Shown: positions 1 to 5,896 of the stretch, in pieces
How the letters are laid out: each line of letters opens with the position of its first letter
How positions within the stretch are numbered: position 1 is the first letter of the stretch
From: Porticoccaceae bacterium
GTDB taxonomy: Bacteria > Pseudomonadota > Gammaproteobacteria > Pseudomonadales > Porticoccaceae
Reading direction: 5' to 3'
DNA: 6,486 bases
NCBI GenBank assembly: GCA_002692165.1
Contig: NZJL01000066.1
Span: forward strand, 1-6,486
Notes under the pieces: model-generated
Told to the model about the DNA's origin: nothing
Seen by the model: only the letters and a program-made list of their open reading frames with translations
Database searches by the model: none
Position numbers and translations under genes: made by a program

Positions 1-1746
1 AGGATCCGTATTCAAATAGATGAAGAAAAGAAAAAAATTGTTATCGAGGATAATGGCATCGGAATGTCTCGGGACGAGGTTATATCCAATCTTGGAACTA
101 TTGCTCGTTCGGGTACCAGTGCGTTTCTTCAATCATTGACTGGAGATCAACAAAAGGATTCCCAGCTTATAGGCCAGTTTGGTGTCGGTTTTTACTCATC
201 CTTTATCGTGGCAAAAAAAGTGATCGTCGAAACCAGGCGCGCTGGCGAAGAATCGATAAACGGCGTTCGCTGGACGTGCAAAGGCGAAGCCGATTACAAA
301 GTGGAAACCATTAAAAAAGCTGATCGAGGAACGAGAATAGAGCTGCAACTAAAGAAAGACGCGCAAGAATTTGCAAATAGCTGGCGTCTTAGAAATGTTA
401 TCAAGAAGTATTCCGATCATATAGCGATTCCCGTTCAAATGTTAAAAGAAGAGACTAGCCCGCCGCCATCAAACGACGATGAAACGATCATAGAAGACCC
501 TGATAAAACTCCGGAATGGGAGGCGGTTAATGACGCCAAGGCACTCTGGACGCGGTCGAGGTCAGAACTGTCTGATGAAGAATACAAGGACTTTTATCGT
601 CATGTCTCTCATGATTTTTCTCCGCCCTTGACCTGGAGTCATAATCGTGTCGAGGGCAAGTTAGAGTACACAACTCTTCTCTACATTCCTAGTATGGCGC
701 CATTTGATTTATACCAGAGGGACGCCTCAAGAGGGGTAAAGCTTTATATCAAGCGAACGTTTATTATGGATGATGCTGAACAGTTTCTGCCAATGTACTT
801 GCGGTTTGTTAAGGGAGTGATTGACAGTACTGACCTGCCACTCAATATTTCTAGAGAAATACTTCAAAATACCCCGATGGTGGATTCTATTCGATCGGCT
901 GTGACAAAAAGGGTGTTAGATATGCTTGGCAAGATGGCCAAAAACGAATCAGAAAAATATGATAAGTTTTGGAGTCAGTTTGGTAGTGTTCTGAAAGAAG
1001 GGCCGAGCGAGGATCATGCCAACAAGGAAAAAATAGCCAAACTAATGAGATTTTCTTCCTCCACCAGTGGTTCGGCGGAGAATACCGTCAGTTTGACCGA
1101 CTATGTCAAGAGGAAAAAGGAGGGTCAAAACAAGATCTATTACCTAACCGGCGACGCCTATTCCGTTCTGAACAACAGTCCATATCTGGAAGTGTTCCGA
1201 AAACACGGCATTGAGGTAATCCTCATGTTTGATCGCATTGATGAGTGGATGATGAGCTATCTGAACGAATTCGATGGGCTTTCATTTCAAGATGTTGCGC
1301 GGGGCGAGTTGGACCTGAGCGAAATCATCGGGAAAGACAGCGATGTAGCAGATGGAAAAGACAACGATAAAAAAGAACCAGAAAATGAAAGTCTTGTCTC
1401 TCGTCTTAAATCGCTGCTAGACAACCGTATCGAAGATGTAAGAACCACTGAAAGACTTACAGATTCGCCGGCCTGTCTGGTGGTGGGCGAGCACGATATG
1501 GGCGAGCAGATGCGTAAGATTATGGAAGCGGCAGGGCAAGCGGTACCTGACAACAAACCGATTCTGGAAGTGAATGGTAAACATCCTTTAGTGCAGAAAC
1601 TCGCGGGGGAAAAGGATGACGATAAGGCGGGAGTATTGGCCGGATTGCTTTACGATCAAGCTGCATTGTCTGCCGGGCGTATGCTGGATAATCCCGCACA
1701 GTTCGTTCAAGAGCTAAACCGCATGATGTTTGAAAAAAATATTTAG
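1..1746 (+). CDS. htpG: Molecular chaperone HtpG (bacterial Hsp90), 5'-truncated by the window edge
   Basis: HtpG is the cytosolic ATP-dependent Hsp90 dimer that remodels and folds client proteins, together with DnaK. The frame is open from base 1, giving 581 residues. By alignment from memory with E. coli HtpG (624 aa), about 63 N-terminal residues are missing, including the ATP-binding helix with the conserved Glu and Asn. Visible parts of the GHKL ATPase domain are DNGIGM (window residues 17-22), GTIARSGT (32-39, ATP lid) and GQFGVGF (58-64). The middle domain carries LTWSHNRVEGK (210-220) and NISREILQ (282-289), whose Arg285 corresponds to the catalytic-loop arginine of Hsp90s. The C-terminal dimerisation domain ends in a plausible helix (FVQELNRMMF), and the stop is TAG. 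A Pro/Asp/Glu-rich stretch around residues 150-172 is about ten residues longer than in E. coli and lies at the usual N-M linker. A second charged linker lies near residues 425-445. Identification is firm. Upstream regulation (heat-shock promoter) is outside the window. Confidence 0.98.
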   Translation, partial: RIRIQIDEEKKKIVIEDNGIGMSRDEVISNLGTIARSGTSAFLQSLTGDQQKDSQLIGQFGVGFYSSFIVAKKVIVETRRAGEESINGVRWTCKGEADYKVETIKKADRGTRIELQLKKDAQEFANSWRLRNVIKKYSDHIAIPVQMLKEETSPPPSNDDETIIEDPDKTPEWEAVNDAKALWTRSRSELSDEEYKDFYRHVSHDFSPPLTWSHNRVEGKLEYTTLLYIPSMAPFDLYQRDASRGVKLYIKRTFIMDDAEQFLPMYLRFVKGVIDSTDLPLNISREILQNTPMVDSIRSAVTKRVLDMLGKMAKNESEKYDKFWSQFGSVLKEGPSEDHANKEKIAKLMRFSSSTSGSAENTVSLTDYVKRKKEGQNKIYYLTGDAYSVLNNSPYLEVFRKHGIEVILMFDRIDEWMMSYLNEFDGLSFQDVARGELDLSEIIGKDSDVADGKDNDKKEPENESLVSRLKSLLDNRIEDVRTTERLTDSPACLVVGEHDMGEQMRKIMEAAGQAVPDNKPILEVNGKHPLVQKLAGEKDDDKAGVLAGLLYDQAALSAGRMLDNPAQFVQELNRMMFEKNI

Positions 1747-1754
1747 CCGATTGT

Positions 1755-1806
1755 TTTAGCCGGTTGTATGCCACTAGAGCCGGCTAAGCAACCCGATAAC
1801 TTTTTT
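1755..1806 (+). terminator. Inverted repeat plus T-run after htpG, possible terminator
   Basis: Arms TTAGCCGG (1756-1763) and CCGGCTAA (1780-1787) are perfect reverse complements separated by 16 bases, extendable by G-T/T-A pairs inward (1764-1765 with 1778-1779). A run of six T follows only at 1801-1806, 13 bases after the stem. That is farther than in a standard Rho-independent terminator, so the call is tentative. The position just after the htpG stop and before a candidate gpsA promoter fits a transcription boundary. The left arm is partly repeated as TTTAGCCG at 1742-1749, overlapping the stop codon, so an alternative stem with the same right arm is possible. Confidence 0.35.
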
Positions 1807-1810
1807 CATT

Positions 1811-1835
1811 GGCTGACTTATCTCTTAGGTAAGCC
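1811..1835. repeat. Imperfect inverted repeat within the candidate gpsA promoter
   Basis: GGCTGACTTA (1811-1820) and TAGGTAAGCC (1826-1835) match as an inverted repeat at 8 of 10 positions around a 5-base centre. In RNA it would be a stem with one mismatch and one G-U pair. No T-run follows, so it is not an intrinsic terminator on the + strand. Its overlap with the candidate -35 box and spacer makes an operator as likely as an RNA hairpin. Confidence 0.4.
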
Positions 1836-1841
1836 TATACT
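1813..1841 (+). promoter_or_regulatory. Candidate sigma70 promoter for gpsA
   Basis: CTGACT (1813-1818, 4 of 6 to TTGACA) and TATACT (1836-1841, 5 of 6 to TATAAT) are separated by exactly 17 bases. Transcription would begin near 1847-1849, leaving a leader of about 25 bases before the gpsA ATG at 1873. An imperfect dyad (1811-1835) fills the -35 and spacer region, so a repressor could act here. The assignment rests on consensus matching only. Confidence 0.42.
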
Positions 1842-1872
1842 ACTTCATTCTTACAGCAACCTTGATAAGTAG

Positions 1873-2892
1873 ATGAAAGAGAAATTGGTGGTGCTGGGCG
1901 GCGGCAGTTTCGGCACGGTGCTTGCTAACATGATTGCGTGCAATGATTTTCCAGTTACTCTGTGGATGAGGGATTCGGAAAACGCGCAGTTGTGCGAGGC
2001 AACAGGATTCAATGAGCGATACTTGCCCGGGTATGCATTGTCTGATCAATTAATCATTTCAGACGATCTTGGTGATAGCGTGCGAGATGCAGAGATTGTC
2101 ATTTTTGCCGTTCCAAGCGGTTCGCTAACGGCGCTAGTAAAAGAAGTCGTCGGATCTATTTGTTCAGATATTGTTGTCATCAGCACCTCAAAAGGCGTTT
2201 ACGGGGATGACTTCTTGCTCCCTAGTCAAATTCTTCAGCAATCGCTGCCTGGCGCAAGAATTGGTGTTTTAAGTGGCCCAAATCTTGCGAAAGAGATAGC
2301 CTTGAGAGAAATCACGGCGACAGTAGTCGCTAGCGGCGACCATGAAATCTGTGAAATGCTGCAGACAGTGCTTGCGTCAAACTATTTTCGAGTGTATGCG
2401 AATTACGATCGGCTTGGGGTTGAGTTAGCCGGAGCGTTAAAAAATATCTATGCCATTGTCTCTGGCATAGCCGAGGCTCTCAAGGCAGGTCAAAACACAA
2501 AAAGCGTCGTCCTGACGCGAAGCTTGGCTGAAATGAGTAGGTTCGGTTTGCAACTTGGAGCCGACCCTATGACTTTCCTTGGTCTGAGCGGTGTAGGTGA
2601 TTTATTTGTTACTTGTACATCTCCCCTTAGCCGGAATTTTCAGGTAGGCTTGGGGCTAGGCCAGGGCAAAACCCTTGCTCAGTCGATAAGTGATGTCGGT
2701 CAGGTTGCAGAAGGCGTCAACACGACGAGATTGGTAAAAAGGAAGGCTGATGAGATGGATATCTATATGCCGATAGTTTCGGCACTATACGAGACCCTGT
2801 TTAACGATCAATCGATCAAGCAGTCTCTGGAGACCATGATGTCAGCAGAGCAAAATACGGATGTCGATTTTATGGTGAAAAAAAATGACTGA
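1873..2892 (+). CDS. gpsA: NAD(P)H-dependent glycerol-3-phosphate dehydrogenase
   Basis: GpsA reduces dihydroxyacetone phosphate to sn-glycerol 3-phosphate in the cytosol, supplying the backbone for phospholipid synthesis. The 339-residue product has the same length as E. coli GpsA. It starts with a beta strand and a Gly-rich Rossmann loop, LGGGSFGT (residues 8-15). Other family hallmarks are STSKG with Lys107, the segment SGPNLAKE (134-141), ALKNIYAI with the presumed catalytic Lys190, GVGDL with Asp243, and SRN at 253-255, which binds substrate or cofactor in the family. The ATG at 1873 is used because an in-frame TAG lies directly before it and the Rossmann fold starts at once. The Shine-Dalgarno is poor (only AAG or GATAAG upstream). 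The 3' end overlaps the next gene by 8 bases, indicating co-transcription and probably coupled translation. The C-terminal tail after about residue 320 is rich in polar residues and poorly conserved, as is usual in the family. Confidence 0.97.
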   Translation: MKEKLVVLGGGSFGTVLANMIACNDFPVTLWMRDSENAQLCEATGFNERYLPGYALSDQLIISDDLGDSVRDAEIVIFAVPSGSLTALVKEVVGSICSDIVVISTSKGVYGDDFLLPSQILQQSLPGARIGVLSGPNLAKEIALREITATVVASGDHEICEMLQTVLASNYFRVYANYDRLGVELAGALKNIYAIVSGIAEALKAGQNTKSVVLTRSLAEMSRFGLQLGADPMTFLGLSGVGDLFVTCTSPLSRNFQVGLGLGQGKTLAQSISDVGQVAEGVNTTRLVKRKADEMDIYMPIVSALYETLFNDQSIKQSLETMMSAEQNTDVDFMVKKND

Positions 2893-3346
2893 TATTAGAA
2901 CTTCGTTATTGAGTAGAAAAACATGGAAACGGACAGCCTATATGGCGCTTTTTCTTTTATTGCTGGTGTTGGCGAGGAGTGTACTGCTAATATTAGTCTT
3001 GGTTCAAACTGGTGTCGTTTTGACCTCAGGTACAGACAACGAGAAGCTGCGCGATTTGGGTCAGTCCATTAGTAAATGGGTCTTTCAAACGCTCAAGTTT
3101 GTTACCTTTAACAGCGAAAAGAAAAGTTTCCCCTTCGATGATTGGCCTGAATCTGAAATCTCCGAGGGATATACAATCGCAACTCCAGGACCGGCATTTG
3201 AAGAACAAAAATCGCACTCTGATAACGATGGAGCCGGTTTCGATGAGAATCCTGAAGCGAATGAGGACGTGCCTTCCTTCACCGATTCTTCTGTCTCGCA
3301 TGATTTATCATTGGATGATAACTCTGTCGATAATGATAAAAAATAA
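2885..3346 (+). CDS. DUF4389 family small membrane protein with acidic tail
   Basis: The 153-residue protein has a basic N-terminus (RKTWKR, 11-16), then a long hydrophobic segment at about 18-47 that could form one long or two tight membrane helices broken near Arg31. An amphipathic region, LRDLGQSISKWVFQTLKF (55-72), follows, and then the motif TFNSEKKSFPFDDWP (74-88). The hydrophobic segment, the GQS/FQ helix and the FNSE..PF..WP motif are what I recognise as DUF4389, known in Pseudomonas and relatives, often beside gpsA. Its function is unknown. Residues 89-153 form a low-complexity tail rich in Asp, Glu, Ser and Asn, presumably disordered and cytoplasmic. Such tails vary in length between relatives. 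The ATG lies within the end of gpsA (8-base overlap). There is no clear Shine-Dalgarno, which fits translation coupled to gpsA. Confidence 0.85.
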   Translation: MTDIRTSLLSRKTWKRTAYMALFLLLLVLARSVLLILVLVQTGVVLTSGTDNEKLRDLGQSISKWVFQTLKFVTFNSEKKSFPFDDWPESEISEGYTIATPGPAFEEQKSHSDNDGAGFDENPEANEDVPSFTDSSVSHDLSLDDNSVDNDKK

Positions 3347-3490
3347 GATACACAAAACTCGAAACCAATACTGTGCTTTCAGAGAACCAAATTGGGTTGC
3401 GATTGTTAGGACTCGATGCCGCACCGTTTTCTTAAGGTGAGTGAATCTGTTGAATCTCGATAACCCAGAGCGATCAGCATGTTGTTTTAG

Positions 3491-3509
3491 GCGTGATACG
3501 CTGTTTTTT
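3491..3509 (+). terminator. Weak hairpin with T6 run upstream of the hydrolase gene
   Basis: GCGT-GAT-ACGC (3491-3501) is a 4-bp stem with a 3-base loop, followed by TG and TTTTTT (3504-3509). An alternative stem pairs CAGC (3475-3478) with GCTG (3500-3503). Either stem is short, so termination strength is doubtful. The location fits the end of the gpsA-DUF4389 unit. The T-run directly abuts the GAGAGGA Shine-Dalgarno of the next gene, so if it works it might act as a leader attenuator. The rest of 3347-3490 shows no gene or clear promoter. Confidence 0.25.
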
Positions 3510-3515
3510 GAGAGG
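3510..3515 (+). promoter_or_regulatory. Ribosome binding site for the ATG at 3526
   Basis: GAGAGG (part of GAGAGGA, 3510-3516) lies 10 bases before the ATG at 3526, slightly far but usable. It is the only purine-rich site resembling a Shine-Dalgarno in the region before the hydrolase. The ATG is in a different frame from the hydrolase, so the site marks either a short leader frame or the true start of a frameshifted hydrolase gene. Confidence 0.45.
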
Positions 3516-3525
3516 ATACTTCAGC

Positions 3526-3582
3526 ATGGATAATCCATTGTCCTTTTTTCAACATCGAATTTGGAAATACTGCTTTGGTTGA
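3526..3582 (+). CDS. Possible 18-codon leader frame, or displaced start of the hydrolase gene
   Basis: ATG at 3526 opens an 18-residue frame beginning MDNPLSFFQHR and ending in TGA at 3580-3582. It follows the GAGAGG ribosome binding site. It overlaps the first codons of the hydrolase frame (TTG at 3575) by 8 bases, an arrangement that would allow translational coupling by termination and re-initiation. The peptide matches nothing I recognise. The alternative is that one T too many in the T6 run (3544-3549) has displaced the real hydrolase start. Dropping one T would join this ATG to the hydrolase as MDNPLSFFNIEFG... Whether it is an expressed peptide is unknown. Confidence 0.25.
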   Translation: MDNPLSFFQHRIWKYCFG

Positions 3583-4456
3583 ATTTGTCGGTGAGAGAAC
3601 GTTTAGCGTCCGGGGTTTGGCACTAGCAGCCAAGGAATGGGGACTGCTGGACTCAAAGCCAATCATAGCATTGCATGGCTGGTTGGATAATGCTGCTAGT
3701 TTTGACTTGCTTTTGCCATGTATGGCCGATATCCACGTTTTAGCCTTAGATTCAGCAGGGCATGGGCAAAGTGCTGCGAGGTCTCCTGATGCACGCTATG
3801 ATCTCTGGCATGAAATTGGTGAGGTTGTTGAAATAGCGGACCAAATGGGCTGGGATGATTTCTCTCTTATTGGACACTCGCGCGGAGCTGTTATTGCTGG
3901 CTTAATAGCGGGTTCATTCCCTCAAAGAATAAATCATTTAGTAATGATTGATGCTCATATGCCTGTGCCAGTTGTGGCTCATAACTCAGCGAAACAGATG
4001 GCGAAATCAATTCGGGACGATAAACGCTTCGCAACTGCATCTCCTAGTTACTTCAAAACCTTCGAGGATGCGGTGGAAGCGCGCGCTAAGGGCTTTCTCT
4101 CATTGGACCATGATGCGGCGGAGATTCTTGCGCGAAGAGGGGTACGGGAGAGCAAAAAAGGCTTCTATTGGCACAACGATCAACGACTAAAGTCGGCAGC
4201 CAGCCTCAAATTTACTCGTGAACATATTAATAGTTTTTTGACCGCAATTACCGCGCCTACTTTATTGATATATGCAGAAAATAGTCTCTTCACCCAGAAT
4301 AGCGAGCACACGCAGTTTGCCGGTTTGATGGACAGCAACACTGTAGTCACGTTGCCGGGCACACACCACCTGCATTTGGAAAACCAACCGTCTGAAGTTG
4401 CTTCGGTAGTGCAAAAATTTTTACAACATCGCTGCAAAAATAAGGACTTGGGATGA
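3575..4456 (+). CDS. SERHL-like alpha/beta-fold hydrolase
   Basis: This is a cytosolic serine hydrolase of the alpha/beta fold, probably an esterase or related enzyme. The substrate cannot be read from sequence. Numbering from the TTG at 3575 gives 293 residues. The segment LAAKEWG then HGWLDNAASFD (34-44) holds the oxyanion-hole HG and closely resembles the serine hydrolase-like (SERHL) family, as do LALDSAGHGQS (56-66) and the later RRGV...NDQRL region (187-205). The nucleophile elbow is GHSRG with Ser102. The catalytic His is probably in GTHHLHLE (262-269). The acid may be Asp126 (MIDAH) or Glu235 (YAEN). No signal peptide is seen. Start choice is uncertain: TTG 3575 lacks a good Shine-Dalgarno, and the frame is open upstream to 3512 without ATG or GTG. 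A well-placed RBS and ATG lie at 3510-3528 in another frame. The stop overlaps the fumC start (ATGA), so the two are probably co-translated. Confidence 0.88.
   Translation: MVEFVGERTFSVRGLALAAKEWGLLDSKPIIALHGWLDNAASFDLLLPCMADIHVLALDSAGHGQSAARSPDARYDLWHEIGEVVEIADQMGWDDFSLIGHSRGAVIAGLIAGSFPQRINHLVMIDAHMPVPVVAHNSAKQMAKSIRDDKRFATASPSYFKTFEDAVEARAKGFLSLDHDAAEILARRGVRESKKGFYWHNDQRLKSAASLKFTREHINSFLTAITAPTLLIYAENSLFTQNSEHTQFAGLMDSNTVVTLPGTHHLHLENQPSEVASVVQKFLQHRCKNKDLG
4441..4446 (+). promoter_or_regulatory. fumC ribosome binding site
   Basis: TAAGGA lies inside the hydrolase 3' end, 6 bases before the fumC ATG at 4453. It supports that start and independent ribosome loading despite the 4-base gene overlap. 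Confidence 0.7.
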
Positions 4457-5829
4457 ACAAACGCATAGAAATAGATAGCATGGGTGAACTCGAAGTTCCC
4501 TCTGAAGCGCTGTTTGGAGCGCAGACTCAACGTGCAATTAACAATTTTCCTGTAAGTGGAACCAGGATGCCTGAGGCATTTATTCGTGCGCTGCTCCTGT
4601 GCAAAGCTGCCGCCGCTGAAGCGAATGCAGAGCTCGAGGTTATACCGCCCAAAATAGGAAAAGCCATCTCGCAAGTTGCTAAAGAGTTGGTAGGGCACGA
4701 TAGTTTTATGACACATTTCCCGGTTGATATCTACCAGACAGGATCTGGAACTAGCTCAAACATGAACGCTAATGAAGTGTTGTCCTCGCTAGCGTCTCAA
4801 AGGTTAGGTGAACCGGTTAGCCCGAATGACCACGTGAATTTTGGCCAGAGTAGTAATGATATTATTCCCACATCGATACACGTGAGTGCGGCTCTTGAAT
4901 TAGATACAAAACTGTTGCCTGCATTAAAGCACCTAACTCAGGCTATTGAAGAAAAAGCCGAGTCCGTTGATGGGTACGTAAAAACAGGGCGCACCCATTT
5001 AATGGACGCCATGCCGGTTCGTATGGGTCAAAGTTTGCGCAGTTGGGGGACTCAAATCAACCAGAACATTGAACTGCTTGAGTCCGTACGTCCTATTTTG
5101 AAATCTTTAGCGCAAGGCGGCACAGCTGTTGGCACCGGGGTGAACGCACATCACCAATTTTCCGCACTGTTCTGTAAATGTCTGAGCAACAATACCTCGA
5201 TCACATTTTGTCCAGCCGATAATTTTTTTACTCATATTGGTACCCAAGATATTGCCGTGGCGTTATCTGGGAAGTTAAAAGGCTCTGCCGTATCTATTAT
5301 GAAGATAGCTAATGATCTTAGATGGATGAACTCCGGCCCATTAGCTGGTCTTGGAGAAATTGAATTAGAAGCCTTGCAACCTGGTTCATCAATTATGCCC
5401 GGCAAAGTCAATCCAGTTATACCCGAGTCAGCAGCAATGGTAGCGGCTCAAGTAATAGGTAATGATGCGACAATTACTGTCGGTGGACATTCGGGCAATT
5501 TTGAATTAAATGTCATGTTGCCAGTGATTGCACACAACTTATTGGAGAGCATAAAGTTGTTATCGAACGTGGCCATTTTGTTAGCAGATAGGGCTATAGC
5601 GACATTTACTGTCAATGAAAAGCAGTTAGAGATGGCACTGTCTCGAAACCCGATTCTTGTTACGGCGCTCAATCCAATCATTGGCTATTTAAAAGCGGCT
5701 GATATTGCAAAAAAAGCTTACAAACAAGGTAGAGCTGTCTTGGATGTTGCAGATGAGGAAACTGATATTGATCGGAAAGATTTGGAAAAGCTACTTGATC
5801 CGCGCAAGCTTACTTTGGGAGGGCTATAG
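4453..5829 (+). CDS. fumC: Class II fumarate hydratase
   Basis: FumC is the iron-independent, oxygen-stable fumarase of the TCA cycle (fumarate + water to L-malate), a cytosolic homotetramer. The 458-residue product compares with 467 in E. coli. Motifs in order are TGSGTSSNMNANE (96-108), FGQSSND (130-136), KTGRTHLMDAMP (177-188), GGTAVGTGVNAH (222-233) and the fumarate lyase signature GSSIMPGKVN (311-320). His182 and Ser312 correspond to E. coli His188 and Ser318, with a constant offset of 6. Lys318 and Asn320 follow. THLMDAMP and PGKVNPVIPE differ from E. coli FumC but are, from memory, typical of the Pseudomonas FumC1-type branch. The Gly after MP is fumarase-like, whereas aspartases have Ala there. 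I therefore favour fumarase, with aspartase as the less likely reading. The ATG has a good RBS and overlaps the hydrolase stop by 4 bases. No Fur site or dedicated promoter is visible. Confidence 0.94.
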   Translation: MNKRIEIDSMGELEVPSEALFGAQTQRAINNFPVSGTRMPEAFIRALLLCKAAAAEANAELEVIPPKIGKAISQVAKELVGHDSFMTHFPVDIYQTGSGTSSNMNANEVLSSLASQRLGEPVSPNDHVNFGQSSNDIIPTSIHVSAALELDTKLLPALKHLTQAIEEKAESVDGYVKTGRTHLMDAMPVRMGQSLRSWGTQINQNIELLESVRPILKSLAQGGTAVGTGVNAHHQFSALFCKCLSNNTSITFCPADNFFTHIGTQDIAVALSGKLKGSAVSIMKIANDLRWMNSGPLAGLGEIELEALQPGSSIMPGKVNPVIPESAAMVAAQVIGNDATITVGGHSGNFELNVMLPVIAHNLLESIKLLSNVAILLADRAIATFTVNEKQLEMALSRNPILVTALNPIIGYLKAADIAKKAYKQGRAVLDVADEETDIDRKDLEKLLDPRKLTLGGL

Positions 5830-5884
5830 CACTTAGTCGACGATTAGCTTGTGTTTGGTCAAAAAGTTTTATTTAAACTAATTA

Positions 5885-5891
5885 TAAGGAG
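5885..5891 (+). promoter_or_regulatory. Strong Shine-Dalgarno for the SDR gene
   Basis: TAAGGAG lies 5 bases before ATG 5897 and fixes that start. It is the best ribosome binding site in the window. The 67-base spacer after fumC (5830-5896) is AT-rich, with a small inverted repeat AGTTT/AAACT (5865-5869 with 5875-5879). It lacks a convincing promoter or terminator, so read-through from fumC is possible. Confidence 0.8.
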
Positions 5892-5896
5892 TATAT

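Noticed and set aside
1520..1774. Reverse-strand frames under the htpG 3' end (also 1287-1556)
   Set aside because: They are antisense to conserved HtpG coding sequence, with no RBS or family resemblance.
3099..3440. A 113-codon + strand frame overlapping the DUF4389 gene and running into the spacer
   Set aside because: It is an alternate frame of a recognised gene, its composition is rich in Arg, Lys, Ile and Leu as expected from a shifted frame, and it has no RBS or recognisable domain.
4180..4716. A 178-codon reverse-strand frame across the hydrolase-fumC junction
   Set aside because: It lies antisense to two well-identified genes, is Cys- and Phe-rich with no recognisable motif, and is best explained as a shadow of them.
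5865..5879. AGTTT/AAACT hairpin after fumC as a terminator
   Set aside because: It is only 5 AT-rich base pairs with no GC stem and no T-run after it.
5850..5884. TTGGTC (5855-5860) and TAATTA (5879-5884) as a promoter for the SDR
   Set aside because: The spacing is 18 bases and the -35 is poor. Transcription would start on the Shine-Dalgarno itself, leaving no usable leader.
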